A stretch of DNA of 64,000 bases. Source: Posidonia oceanica (taxonomy: Eukaryota > Streptophyta > Magnoliopsida > Alismatales > Posidoniaceae). The notes under the pieces are model-generated. The model worked only from the letters and a program-made list of their open reading frames with translations. It was not told the DNA's origin and ran no database searches. Where the stretch lies: assembly GCA_037176725.1 (NCBI GenBank), contig JAZBRS010000026.1, forward strand, positions 56,770,501 through 56,834,500, written 5' to 3'. Shown here one piece after another: positions 44,675-54,772 of this stretch (within the stretch, counting starts at the first letter, position 1; each line of letters begins with the position of its first letter). Both the position numbers and the translations under genes were made by a program.

Positions 44675-45932
44675 ATTCTAGACTCCGGCTTTCGTTCCTG
44701 GCTTTTTGCTCGCCTGTTTTCGCAGTTTTGCCTGTCTTGTGTGCCTTCTTTGCCTGCTTTGCTCATTTTTCTGTGCAAACTCCTAGAAAGTCGCTTTGTA
44801 GCTACTTTGCTTAGGTTTTGCACCTCTTTCGCCTCGGTTTGCGCTCCCTTTCGCTTGGCTTTGCTTCTCTGCTTGTTTATTTACTTATTGTCTTGCTTAT
44901 GCTCTTACTTCCTTTACAGCTTATTTGTCTTTATTTTCCTTGCCTTACTTGCTTATTACTGCTTTAGTTATCGCACATTGCATGTCTACATACTTGTTTG
45001 GCAACAATACATGCTTTTTGAATGGTGAATGCTTCTTTTACACCTTTGCTATGTCACTACGCACGCACATGCATGCCTTTTGACTCGATGAATGTTTTTC
45101 TTCACCATTATGCCCACAAACACCTGCACATGCCATGCACTTGCCTTTTGTTGTGTTGCATGATTGTCTGCCTGCCATGCTTGACTGATTTTCTTCCCTT
45201 TTGCACATGCCATGCCTAGGATAGTAGAGACTTGTTTGCTCTCCCCATGGTTAACTAAAAAACCGCAAGTAAAAAGAACTCCTAGGAGCAACTAGAGACT
45301 CTGAACAATCCTTCACTCCCTCTGGTTAATAAAATGTGCAAGATAAAAGACTTTAAGCATTCGCATAAGCATCATATAGGGCATGCATTCTTCTCATCTG
45401 AGTCCACCTATTAGTCTGCGAAGGATGGTCCCGGCTTCTTGTTCCACCGCTTTGGGCGTGGCACGAGTTAGTCGGTCTGTCCCCCCCTCGTCCGGGGGTC
45501 GTGTCGGTGTTAGTAGAGGGTACCACCCACGCTTTGGCGGGGTAGAGGCCACCAACGCACCGCCATGTCATTTCCTGAGCTTTGGGCCGGGAGTTAGACA
45601 GGGAACCTAATTTTCTGACCTGAGTCGGTGACCCGTACACCCAAGGATACCCGAAGTAGATTACCTTACTAGGACACACTAGTTAGGTGAGGGGGGGCAT
45701 ACTAGAAAGCATGCATATCATTCATGCCATTTAACTAACTCATTTGCATTCATCTTATAGCTTCTAACCTTGATTTCCTTCTGTTGTGTTAGCGTGATCG
45801 GTAAAGTGAGTTTCCCTTTGCTAGAGCTCGAGTACCGACCCTCGTTGACGCTCCTGTTGCGACTTCATTCGCGACCGTTCCCTTTCTGAGCTATCCGCCT
45901 TTGCGAAGATAGCTCCCCTTAGGACTCACCGC
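44675..45932 (+). other. Leader of B
   Basis: About 1.26 kb, collinear with the A leader and without conserved ORFs. GATCGGTAAAGTG near 45800 corresponds to the donor-like word of A but is weaker. Confidence 0.6.
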
Positions 45933-48900
45933 TTGAACACTCGTCGCAGCCCTATTCTCACGCGATCTAGGTCAGCAATGGCCCAGTACGTTAGTGAGCC
46001 TCTTTTCACTCCTGTCACGGAGGGTGTTTCCATTCCGGCCCCTCCGGTTGCTCCTTCTGTCCCCCTTGTTCCCCCTCCGACGCCAGGGTTTCCTCCCCTG
46101 ACGTCTCTAGGTTCTCAATACGTCCCGGGACAGTGACAAGCATCTCTTCCTCCGGATCCGGTCGCCGAGTCCATCTTGACAACCGTTACTCGCGTTTCGG
46201 AGACGCCACTGCCCCCTCCATCCCAGGGATACGTCGCTTTCGACATCCCTTCCACCGTCGCTCCGACCTTTGCTGTAGAATCCTTCCCTCCCTGACAGTC
46301 TGTGTTCGTGCCACTTGTTTCTCAGCCTTCGCCAGCACTGCACTTCAGCGTCCCCACTGGCGAGACACCCGAAGCGCAGTACCAGCACCTGATGGAGCTT
46401 GCCCAGAAACTGCAGAGCATGGCTCTATCAGTCCGTCCTTCTTCTATTCTTGTCATTCCTGAGGTCCCTCTGAGGCCAGTTCCTGCATTCCATGCATCGA
46501 CCTCCACACCTCCGCCTCGACCATCGTCTCAACTGCTCACGGTTCCGACGATGGGGGCCCGTTTACCGCCTCCTGCCGCACAACACTTAGCACAGCATGC
46601 TCCACTTCCCCCTGGTGGTCAGTCCTTTGGACCGGCTGGAGCCCAGTACCTCACTGGCTCGCTGTCTGGCACCCCGCCTGTACAGCAACTGGTGCTCCGT
46701 CATCCTACCCCTATCACAGCACAGCATGGCATCTACTCTTCTCCTCTGCACCAGGTCCAGCATCTTGCATACACTCCTGCATACACAGTCCCCCAGCACG
46801 GATACGCCGGCCATCCTGTTGCTCCACCAGGCGACGCTATGGTAGATCCGGAGGAGCACTTAGGTGCGACCCATTCAGCGTATGTGCTCGCTACCCCTGC
46901 TGATCCCTCTCCTACAGTAGCAATCCCAGACCCCATCAATAACCGGATGGACGTCTTGGAGAAGGCACTACGACTAGTGCTGGGTACTGAGCACCAGACC
47001 TACCAATTCCGGGACCTCTGCTGCTTTCCAGAGGCGGTACTCCCTCCGAAGTTCAAGATCCCGGACTTCGAGAAGTATAATGGCAGGGGCTGCCCCGTAG
47101 CACACTTGAAGGCATATTGCGGTGATCTCGCTCAGCTTCAGGCTGACGAGAGGTTGCTGATCCGCTTGTTCCAGAAGAGTTTGACCGGGCCGGCACTCAA
47201 GTGGTTCACATCGCTTGATATGTCAGCCATCAAGACTTGGAACGGCCTCAGTCAGGCGTTCCTGGAACAATACTCCTTCAACCTCGATCTAGTCCCAAAG
47301 AGAGCGGACTTGATCGCAATCAAGTAGAATTCTAGCGAGCCGTTCGGGGAGTACGTCGGCCGTTGGCACGCCCTTGCCTCTCAGGTTCGAGATAGACCCT
47401 CTGACGAGGAGTCTATCGAGATCGTTATCAAAGGGGCGCAGCCGTCTCTCGGAGCTCTGCTTAGCATCCAACCAGTCACTACTTTTGCGGCACTCATCAG
47501 AGCTGGAGCGCGCGTGGAGAGTTCTTTGCGGAGTGGCAACTTCCTGGCTCTCTCTGCGTTCGCTAAGCAGGCAGTGATCAGCAGTAACAGTGCTAACAGC
47601 AGCGCCTCCAACAACAACAGCGGCAGCAGCAACAACCGCCCAAAGAGGAAGGATTCGCCGAAACCCGCTGTTGCATTCGTCGATTCTCCTGCTGTGCCTG
47701 TTCGCTTGCCATCCCGGCCTGCCCCAGCTCAGATGGTGTACGCTCCTGCACCTAGGAATCCACACACACCACACATCACTACCACCGCTAGACCGGTCTA
47801 TCCTGCCGCACCGGTTCAGCAAAGCTCATACCAGAGGCAAAGAAGGCCACCCATTGAGAAGCGGAGATTCGCCCCACTGGTGGAACTGCTCACGGTCATC
47901 TTGCCAAAGGTTGCATCGCTCCTGAAGTTCCCGGAGGTTCGTCCGCCACCAAGTCCTCTGCCGCATTGGTTTAGGCCGGACCTCTTCTGCAATTTCCATC
48001 GAAGCGCCGGGCATTCGACGGACAATTGCTTCTCCCTGCGGAACGCTATTCAGGACTTGATCGAATCGGGAACGATTGTGATCGACACGCACGAGGCATC
48101 CACTCAAGCACACACTCATGCATCTGCACACTCAGCTGTTCCCCCTCATTCTGGCATCACCCGCCAACCCTTACCGAGCACTCTTATCCGGGAGGGGCGG
48201 GGACCTCAGGCATCCATTCTGTCTTTCCCTCTAGGCCTGCTACCTTTGTGGTAGACCCTTCTGATCTCATCTCTGACATCTCTGAGCCTTTCCCAGTCAG
48301 TCTCTATCTCGCGGCAGTTGCCGGCTCCGAGTCGGGAATTCACTTGATCCGACCGCGTGCCAGGCCGGAGCGCCCTCTCGCGCCTCCCACCGTGCTTCCC
48401 CAGGCTCAATCCCCTGCGCACCTTCTAGCTAGGGCCCAGCCTAGTTCCCCCATCCACCTCTTAGGGCGACCTCAGCTACACCTTCTAGGCAGACCTCAAC
48501 CTGCCCCAGCCTTCCCACCCCAACAACCATACCCTCTAGAGAGACCTCAGTACCCCGTAGGTCCCTCTGTAACCTCTCCAGTGCTCGCAGCACGTGCTCC
48601 AGTCGTCATTGATTTGACCCTGGACACCCATCGCGTCCCTTACAGCTACGCCACAGAGATGTGCGCGGAAGTAACGCGATCGGGGAGGGTTTACAGGCCC
48701 CCAACACCGGCAATTAGGCCAACTCCCCCTAGACCTGTTATGCCCCCACCCTCTAGCCAACCCATAGTAGATCCAACTCCAGACCGACTTGTAGCTAGCC
48801 AAATCCCTACCCAGCCTGTAGTAACCCAGTTTCCTGCCACTACCCCCTTAGAGCCTGCCAGAACTACCCCTCCCCTTGCCAAAAAGAGCCAACCCAAGGT

Positions 48901-48949
48901 AGACTTGACCTCCCAGCTTAAGAAGGTCAAAGCCGACATTTCTATCTAG
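45933..48949 (+). pseudogene. gag: Broken gag of B
   Basis: It starts MNTRRSPILTRSRSAMAQY and aligns to the A gag along its length. Lesions relative to A: TGG to TGA at 46134-46136, GGA to TGA near 46293, TAG at 47325-47327, a one-base deletion near 48168-48175 (compare A near 29153-29163), and TGG to TAG at 48947-48949. The capsid-like domain (FRDLCCFPEAVLPPKFKIP onward) and the zinc-knuckle motif FCNFHRSAGHSTDNC are otherwise preserved. The last segment reads on into PR in the shifted frame. No complete Gag can be made from this copy as read. Confidence 0.9.
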
Positions 48950-48952
48950 GAC

Positions 48953-51382
48953 TTGATCCACACCTCTGCCGAACACCGCGAGGCTTTTCTTCGTGTGTTC
49001 CAGGCTGCCCGTGTGTCCCAGTCCATTGAGCCTTCAGCCTTGGAGAGCATGGTTGCGTTGATTGCGGAGCCCCAGGTCATCTCTTTTACAAGTGATGAGC
49101 TGCCTCCGGCGGGGATTAATCACAACCAGCCCCTATTCGTCACGGTGCAGTTCAAAAACTTTCGCATTCCCCTAACACTGGTTGATAATGGGTCAGGCCT
49201 TAACGTCTGCCCCTTGCGTACTGCAACCAAGTTCGGATTCAAAGCCGAGGACATCACGCCAGCCGTGAAGGGAATGACAGCCTTTGACAACACTCACCAT
49301 GACGCTCTAGGGATCCTGATTATTCCTCTTGCTAATGGCCCGGTTGTCTTCGACGTAGAATTCTATGTCGTCGACTTGCAACCAAATTTCAATCTTCTGC
49401 TTGGGCGCCCTTGGCTCCACAAGCATCAGGTCCTTCCTTCGACCCTCCATCGAATGATAAAGTACCGTCGCAGCGATGATGTCATTGTCGTCATGGCGGA
49501 GAACTTTGAGAAGGAGCGGATCGAAGCAGTCTCCCCCGTGTCTTCGCAATCTATCCCGTTTGACCCCGAGACTTCTGAAGCCCTATATCGCGTTAATCGG
49601 TGCGAGCCGGTTAACTTCATTCCTGATCTTGAACGCGTTAGCTCCTTGACCGTTCACAGCAACCCCTTCCGAATGGTCGAGAATGTATGTCACAGGTGGG
49701 GTTACATAAAGGGTACGCCACTCGAGCGTCACGGCCAAGGGATCGCAGAGCCGATCGTAGCAGTGGAGCGAAGGAAATCTGAAGGCCTCGGCTACGAGCC
49801 CAAGACCAACGAAGATCATTGCTCTCAGCTCAACAATCCAGAATCAGCCATTCCCAGAGACCTCACTAACTTTACCAGTGCAGGAACCCTGGGATCGACC
49901 AACGATCAAGACACGGTACCGACAGAGGATTGGGTGTGTGTTGAGGACTACTACTCGGATGAGGAGCAGTCTGGCACAACAGAGGCAGTCCCAACCGACA
50001 CAGCAGAAACAGTGATCAGAGCAGAGGCCACACAGTCAATCTATTCAGCTCTTCCTCTGGCAGAAACAGCAGGCAGCTCAGCAGGCCCTGTGGCAGAGTT
50101 GGCAAGTTCCCACTCTTTTGCAGCTACATCAGCTTCCCAAGTACAGACAGTAGCAGTGCAAGAGTTGGAAACACTCCTTCTGGCAGAAGCAAGCACGCTA
50201 CCAGCGGTCACAGAAACATCAGTGCCACTGTCCCTATCTCTGGAGGGGCAGTTAATCAATACAGTCAACAGCGTGGCTCAGCCCGCTCCAGCATCCACAC
50301 CTCTAGGAATGCAGCAGGCGCAGTCCGCTTCGCATCCTCCTGACAACCAGCAGCAGCTCTCATGGCAAGACCCCATGGCGTTAGAGGCTGCACTCTCTCA
50401 GTTACGGCCCGATACAAAAGGCCAACTGAGCACTACACTCTTCGGGCCCTTGAGCCCTCTGAAGAGCACCCCTGCTTACTCTCCAACAGTGACCCTGGCA
50501 GCATATCCATCTATGGCACCGCTGACTTGTCTATTTGGGCCTTCTACATCAGAGTTGCCACCATCGGACGCGCCCGTGAACCAGATCATGCAGATTCCAA
50601 GGGCAGCAATCCGTCTTGCAGCCGGGCCAGTGCCGCAGGCCCCCGGCGCCTACTACGTCGACTCCCCCTCGGACGAGGAAGAAGGAGCAGCGATAGAAGC
50701 CCAGGTCGATTCTTGGATGTCTGACTTAGAGCTACTCTATCAAGAACAAATCAAGTCGATAGCAGAAGACCTGGCAGAGCATCAAGCCGCAGAAAGGAAA
50801 GGGAAAGCCGTGGTTACGGACCCTCCTCAGCAAGAAGACCATGCCTCTATCATGGTCCTGGAAGAAGACTCAGCAGCGCCGGACTCCCCTAGACCAGATG
50901 AGCTCATTACTCTCCAATCAGAAGGCGGGTCTAGGTGGTTTGTGCAACACATGCCTCATTTGAGCAGCATAGCGAGCGGCAATGCCCAAATCAGCCGCCA
51001 GTTCGGCATACCCTCCCCAAGCACACTGGAAGACCCGGAGGGGGAAGCATCAGCAGTGCAAGCAGTAGCAGTAACAGAGCAGAAAGCAGAATCAGTAACA
51101 GAACTGTCAGCAGCCTCAGCAGCAGAACAGTCAGCAGCATCAACAGCTGAGTCAGCAAGGCCCTTAGCAGTATCAGTAGAGTACTCAGCAGAATCAGTTA
51201 GGCTAGAGCAAACAGCAGAAGGAGTTGCTGGGACGGAGGTCGCGCACCGAGGCTACAAGAACACTCGAGTAAGCGTGACCATCCTGAAGCGTCACCAGGG
51301 CCAAGCAGCAGAATACATGCACTCTTTCGACATCACAAGCCCTTCCCTTGAGAAAGAGATCCTCTCGGAACTTATTGCTTAG
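48953..51382 (+). CDS. Gag C-terminus, protease and linker of B (open 809-codon segment)
   Basis: An open stretch from just after the 48949 stop to UAG 51380-51382. It holds the last residues of gag (IEPSALESMV), the aspartic protease with LTLVDNGSGLNVCPLR (catalytic Asp codon at 49184) and FNLLLGRPWLHKH, then an acidic linker of about 500 residues rich in Ser, Ala, Glu and Gln. The linker ends KRHQGQAAEYMHSFDITS and LEKEILSELIA. B lacks the frameshift of A, so it shows the original reading frame. The first Met is not a true start; the segment should be the continuation of gag. Confidence 0.8.
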   Translation: MIHTSAEHREAFLRVFQAARVSQSIEPSALESMVALIAEPQVISFTSDELPPAGINHNQPLFVTVQFKNFRIPLTLVDNGSGLNVCPLRTATKFGFKAEDITPAVKGMTAFDNTHHDALGILIIPLANGPVVFDVEFYVVDLQPNFNLLLGRPWLHKHQVLPSTLHRMIKYRRSDDVIVVMAENFEKERIEAVSPVSSQSIPFDPETSEALYRVNRCEPVNFIPDLERVSSLTVHSNPFRMVENVCHRWGYIKGTPLERHGQGIAEPIVAVERRKSEGLGYEPKTNEDHCSQLNNPESAIPRDLTNFTSAGTLGSTNDQDTVPTEDWVCVEDYYSDEEQSGTTEAVPTDTAETVIRAEATQSIYSALPLAETAGSSAGPVAELASSHSFAATSASQVQTVAVQELETLLLAEASTLPAVTETSVPLSLSLEGQLINTVNSVAQPAPASTPLGMQQAQSASHPPDNQQQLSWQDPMALEAALSQLRPDTKGQLSTTLFGPLSPLKSTPAYSPTVTLAAYPSMAPLTCLFGPSTSELPPSDAPVNQIMQIPRAAIRLAAGPVPQAPGAYYVDSPSDEEEGAAIEAQVDSWMSDLELLYQEQIKSIAEDLAEHQAAERKGKAVVTDPPQQEDHASIMVLEEDSAAPDSPRPDELITLQSEGGSRWFVQHMPHLSSIASGNAQISRQFGIPSPSTLEDPEGEASAVQAVAVTEQKAESVTELSAASAAEQSAASTAESARPLAVSVEYSAESVRLEQTAEGVAGTEVAHRGYKNTRVSVTILKRHQGQAAEYMHSFDITSPSLEKEILSELIA
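51380..51382 (+). other. Shared in-frame UAG between PR-linker and RT (B)
   Basis: Same codon and same following sequence (GGA GAG GAG) as A 32369-32371. Confidence 0.6.
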
Positions 51383-51397
51383 GGAGAGGAGGACGAT

Positions 51398-51670
51398 ATG
51401 GGCATGGATGAGACTGATGAATCATTGCCCGAGTTCCGGCCCTATGACGATGACCCAGAAGGCCCCAACCTCCATGTTGAAGAAGAAACGGAGGTTGTCA
51501 ACATCGGCACAGCTGAGGAAGTCAGAGAAGTTCGTATCAGTGCCCAGCTGTCCTCCCAGGCTCGAGCAGAGTTCATCGCATTCCTGAAAGAATATGCGGA
51601 TGTCTTCGCCTGGAGTTACGAGGATATGGTCGGCCTTGACATAGAAGTAGTGGTGCACAATCTGCCCTAA
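51398..51670 (+). pseudogene. pol: N-terminal RT region of B
   Basis: MGMDETDESLPEF to VVVHNLP, with a stop TAA at 51668-51670 (TTA in A). This is the segment upstream of the RT core (FLKEYADVFAWSYEDMVGLD is typical of gypsy RT entry). The same frame continues in the next segment, so a single nonsense change splits pol here. Confidence 0.8.
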
Positions 51671-51688
51671 AACCCGGATGCCAAGCCA

Positions 51689-53185
51689 GTGAAGCAGAAA
51701 CTAAGAAGATGGCGACCACAGTGGCTGCTCATGATCAAAGAAGAGATAATGAAGCAGCTCAGGGTCAACTTTCTGAAGGTCGTTCTTTATCCTGAATGGC
51801 TGGCAAACATTGTACCTGTGCCCAAGAAAGATGGCCGAATCCGGATCTGCATCGACTACAGGGACCTGAACAAGGCGAGTCCCAAGGACGACTTTCCGTT
51901 GCCTCACATTGACGTCCTAGTCGACAATACAGCGGGCCACAAGATGCTCTCCTTCATGGACGGCTTTTCTGGATACAACCAAATCAAAATGGCAGAAGAA
52001 GACATGGAAAAGACTTCATTCATCACCCCTTGGGGAGTCTTCTGCTACCAAGTCATGCCGTTCGGCCTGAAAAATGCTGGTGCGACCTATCAGAGGGCCA
52101 TGACTGCGCTGTTCCACGACCTCATGCACCAAGAAGTAGAGGTCTATGTAGACGACATGATTGCCAAAACCAAAGAGCCTGAAGATCATCTTACCTGTCT
52201 CAAAAAGCTCTTTGACCGTCTACGGAAGTACAAGCTGCGCCTGAATCCCAAGAAGTGCGTATTCGGGGTGTCTTCTAGCAAATTGCTCGGCTACATTGTT
52301 AGCCAAAGGGGGATTGAGGTGGACCTGTTGAAAGCACAAGCCATCGTGGACATGCCACCCCCCAGGACTGAAAAAGAAGTCAGAAGTCTGCTTGGGCGTT
52401 TACAATTTATTAGCCGCTTCATTGCACAGCTTACGCCCATCTGCGAGCCCATATTCAAGCTCTTGAAGAAGAATGCGCAGATTCACTGGAGCAAGGAGTG
52501 TCAGGCTGCATTTGCCAAGATCAAGCAGCTGCTGATCAAGCCTCCTGTCCTGGTTCCCCCTACACCCGGGAGACCTTTGCTTCTCTACCTTTCTACCACG
52601 CAGCATTCCATGGGCGCCGTCTTGGGCCAACATGATGAATCTGGTAGAAGGGAGCGCGCCATCTATTACCTGAGCAAGAAGTTTAATGAATGCGAAGCCA
52701 AGTACAGTACACTAGAGAAGACCTGTTTGTCCCTTGTCTGGGCTGCACAGAAGCTAAGGCACTACATGATGGCATACCCAGTACAGCTCTTATGCCGGCA
52801 TGATCCTATCAAGTTCCTTTTCCAAAAGTCGGCCATGGTAGGCAGATGTGCGAAGTGGCAAGTGTTATTGTCTCAGTACGACATCACCTTTGTCACACAG
52901 AAATCCATGAAGGGTCAGGCCATGGCAGACCATCTTGCTGACCTTCCTCTGCCTGAATACCAACCCCTCCAGACGCAGTTCCCTCATGAAGACATTCTCT
53001 TTGCAATGGAGGGCTCTGAGCAGAAAGATTCTGAAGAACAAGAGGAATGGCAGCTCTACTTTGATGGCGCTGTCAACAAAAAGGGCCGAGGCGTAGGCGC
53101 AGTGCTGACCACGCCCCAGGGACAGATGATTCCCGTCGCGAGGAAGTTGACTTTCGCATGCACAAACAACGAAGCGGAGTACTAA
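51689..53185 (+). CDS. pol: Reverse transcriptase and RNase H of B (open 498-codon segment)
   Basis: RT copies the element RNA. Visible motifs: LANIVPVPKKDGRIRICID, DLNKASPKDDFPLPHIDVLV, SFMDGFSGYNQI, PFGLKNAGATYQRAM and YVDD at 52145-52156. The first RNase H follows (LLLYLSTTQHSMGAVLGQ; LEKTCLSLVWAAQKLRHY; AMADHLADLP) and has Ser where the first catalytic Asp is expected. The archaeal-type RNase H begins QLYFDGAVNKKGRG (near 53050) and is cut at NNEAEY by TAA 53183-53185 (GAA in A). All RT catalytic residues I can judge are present. As read it lacks a native start and would need the upstream segments. Confidence 0.92.
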   Translation: MKQKLRRWRPQWLLMIKEEIMKQLRVNFLKVVLYPEWLANIVPVPKKDGRIRICIDYRDLNKASPKDDFPLPHIDVLVDNTAGHKMLSFMDGFSGYNQIKMAEEDMEKTSFITPWGVFCYQVMPFGLKNAGATYQRAMTALFHDLMHQEVEVYVDDMIAKTKEPEDHLTCLKKLFDRLRKYKLRLNPKKCVFGVSSSKLLGYIVSQRGIEVDLLKAQAIVDMPPPRTEKEVRSLLGRLQFISRFIAQLTPICEPIFKLLKKNAQIHWSKECQAAFAKIKQLLIKPPVLVPPTPGRPLLLYLSTTQHSMGAVLGQHDESGRRERAIYYLSKKFNECEAKYSTLEKTCLSLVWAAQKLRHYMMAYPVQLLCRHDPIKFLFQKSAMVGRCAKWQVLLSQYDITFVTQKSMKGQAMADHLADLPLPEYQPLQTQFPHEDILFAMEGSEQKDSEEQEEWQLYFDGAVNKKGRGVGAVLTTPQGQMIPVARKLTFACTNNEAEY

Positions 53186-53239
53186 GCATGCATCCTAGGG
53201 CTAAAAGTCGCCCTCGAGCATGAGGCGCAGAAGCTGCAT

Positions 53240-54772
53240 GTGCACGGTGATGCCATGCTGGTAATTTCTCAAGTGAACGGCGACTGGAGGACAAAAGATC
53301 CCAAGCTTGTGCCGTATCACGAACTCCTGCTAAGGCTGATGGAAGAATTTGAGAGCATCTGCTTCACATACATGAACAGAGCAAAGAATGCGTATGCAGA
53401 CGCACTAGCAACCCTGGCATCCTGGCTCACCATTTCAGAAGATAGCATAGTGGATGTATCAGTCACTCGCATCGAGCAGCCTGCATACTGCATGAACATA
53501 GAAGAGGCGGATCCAGCAGAGGGGCAGCCCTGGTATCAAGATATAAAATCCTTTCTGGAGTCTGGTAGCTTTCCTCCTGATACCACGGCAGCAGACAAAA
53601 GAACTCTGGCGCGTCTGGCGTCAAAGTATGTGTTGGGGGCCGGGCAGCTGTACAGAAGGTCATACAATCAGATGCTACTACGCTGCCTGAACAAATCGGA
53701 GGCTGACACGCTGATGCTCCAAGTGCATGCGGGGACCTGTGGCCCGCACATGAACGGCGTCCTCCTGGCCAAGAAGATTATGCTTCAAGGATATTTCTGG
53801 CAGACCATGGAAGCCGACTGCTGCCGGTTCGTGCGTAGATGCCACAACTGTCAGATTCATGGTAACTTCATCAAGGCCCCTCCACATCAGCTGCACAACA
53901 TGTCTTCACCATGGCCTTTCTCCACCTGGGGGATCGATGTCATTGGCGCCATCCACCCTGCTGCTTCAAATGGTCATCGTTACATTCTGGTAGTGATCGA
54001 TTACTTTACCAAGTGGGTGGAAGCAGCCTCTTACAGAACAATCACCGCTGTGGCAACAAAAAAATTTATCAGAAACAATATCGTTGCCCGATATGGGGTC
54101 CCGCACTCAGTCATCTCTGATAATGGCACAAACTTCATTGCCAAAAGGATCGAGGAATACCTGCAGAGTCTCAAGATCAAGCATCATCGATCCTCGCCCT
54201 ATCGGCCACAGATGAACGGAGCTGTGGAATCTGCAAACAAGAACATTGTCAAGATTCTGAAGAAAATGGCAGAAACCCACAAGGATTGGCACGACAAGCT
54301 CCCTTACGCGCTCTGGGCGTACAGGACATCAATCCGGACCTCAACGGGAGCCACCCCGTACTCTCTGGTGTACGGCATGGAAGCGGTGTTACCTGTTGAA
54401 GTAGAGATCCCCTCTCTGCGGATCCTACGAGAAGCTGAGTTGGAAGAGGCAGAATGGGTCGAAGACCGCTGCATCCAACTGAATTTAATTGATGAGCGCA
54501 GACTGCAAGCTATGCACAACGCTCACTGCTATCAGAAGCGGATGGCCAGAGCATTCTTGAAGAAGGTCCAGCCCAGAAGCTTTCAGCCAGGGGACCTTGT
54601 CTTGCGCGCCATTCATTTGCCTGACGGTCGAGGGAAATTCCGACCCAACTGGCGTGGCCCCTTTGTGGTCAAGCAGATCTTTTCGGGAGGCGCTGCAACT
54701 CTTGAGGATATGGATCGGGTCGAGCAGTCTGAGCCCGTCAACCTCTGCTATCTGAAAAAGTACTATCAGTAG
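53240..54772 (+). CDS. pol: aRNase H C-terminus and integrase of B (open 510-codon segment)
   Basis: The segment opens inside the second RNase H (HGDAMLVISQVNGDW, then AYADALATLASW) and passes a linker to integrase: zinc-binding HAGTCGPH and RCHNCQ, then the DDE core with Asp in WGIDVIGA, Asp in SDNGTNF and Glu in GAVESANK. The C-terminal domain holds FRPNWRGPFVV, a GPY/F-like module, and no chromodomain, ending LCYLKKYYQ. Integrase inserts the cDNA. It is in the same frame as 51689-53185. Unlike A, it has no stop in the zinc site. Confidence 0.92.
   Translation: MHGDAMLVISQVNGDWRTKDPKLVPYHELLLRLMEEFESICFTYMNRAKNAYADALATLASWLTISEDSIVDVSVTRIEQPAYCMNIEEADPAEGQPWYQDIKSFLESGSFPPDTTAADKRTLARLASKYVLGAGQLYRRSYNQMLLRCLNKSEADTLMLQVHAGTCGPHMNGVLLAKKIMLQGYFWQTMEADCCRFVRRCHNCQIHGNFIKAPPHQLHNMSSPWPFSTWGIDVIGAIHPAASNGHRYILVVIDYFTKWVEAASYRTITAVATKKFIRNNIVARYGVPHSVISDNGTNFIAKRIEEYLQSLKIKHHRSSPYRPQMNGAVESANKNIVKILKKMAETHKDWHDKLPYALWAYRTSIRTSTGATPYSLVYGMEAVLPVEVEIPSLRILREAELEEAEWVEDRCIQLNLIDERRLQAMHNAHCYQKRMARAFLKKVQPRSFQPGDLVLRAIHLPDGRGKFRPNWRGPFVVKQIFSGGAATLEDMDRVEQSEPVNLCYLKKYYQ

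Noticed and set aside
54590..54772. Chromodomain after integrase (chromovirus)
   Set aside because: The C-terminus ends shortly after the WRGPF module; no chromodomain follows.
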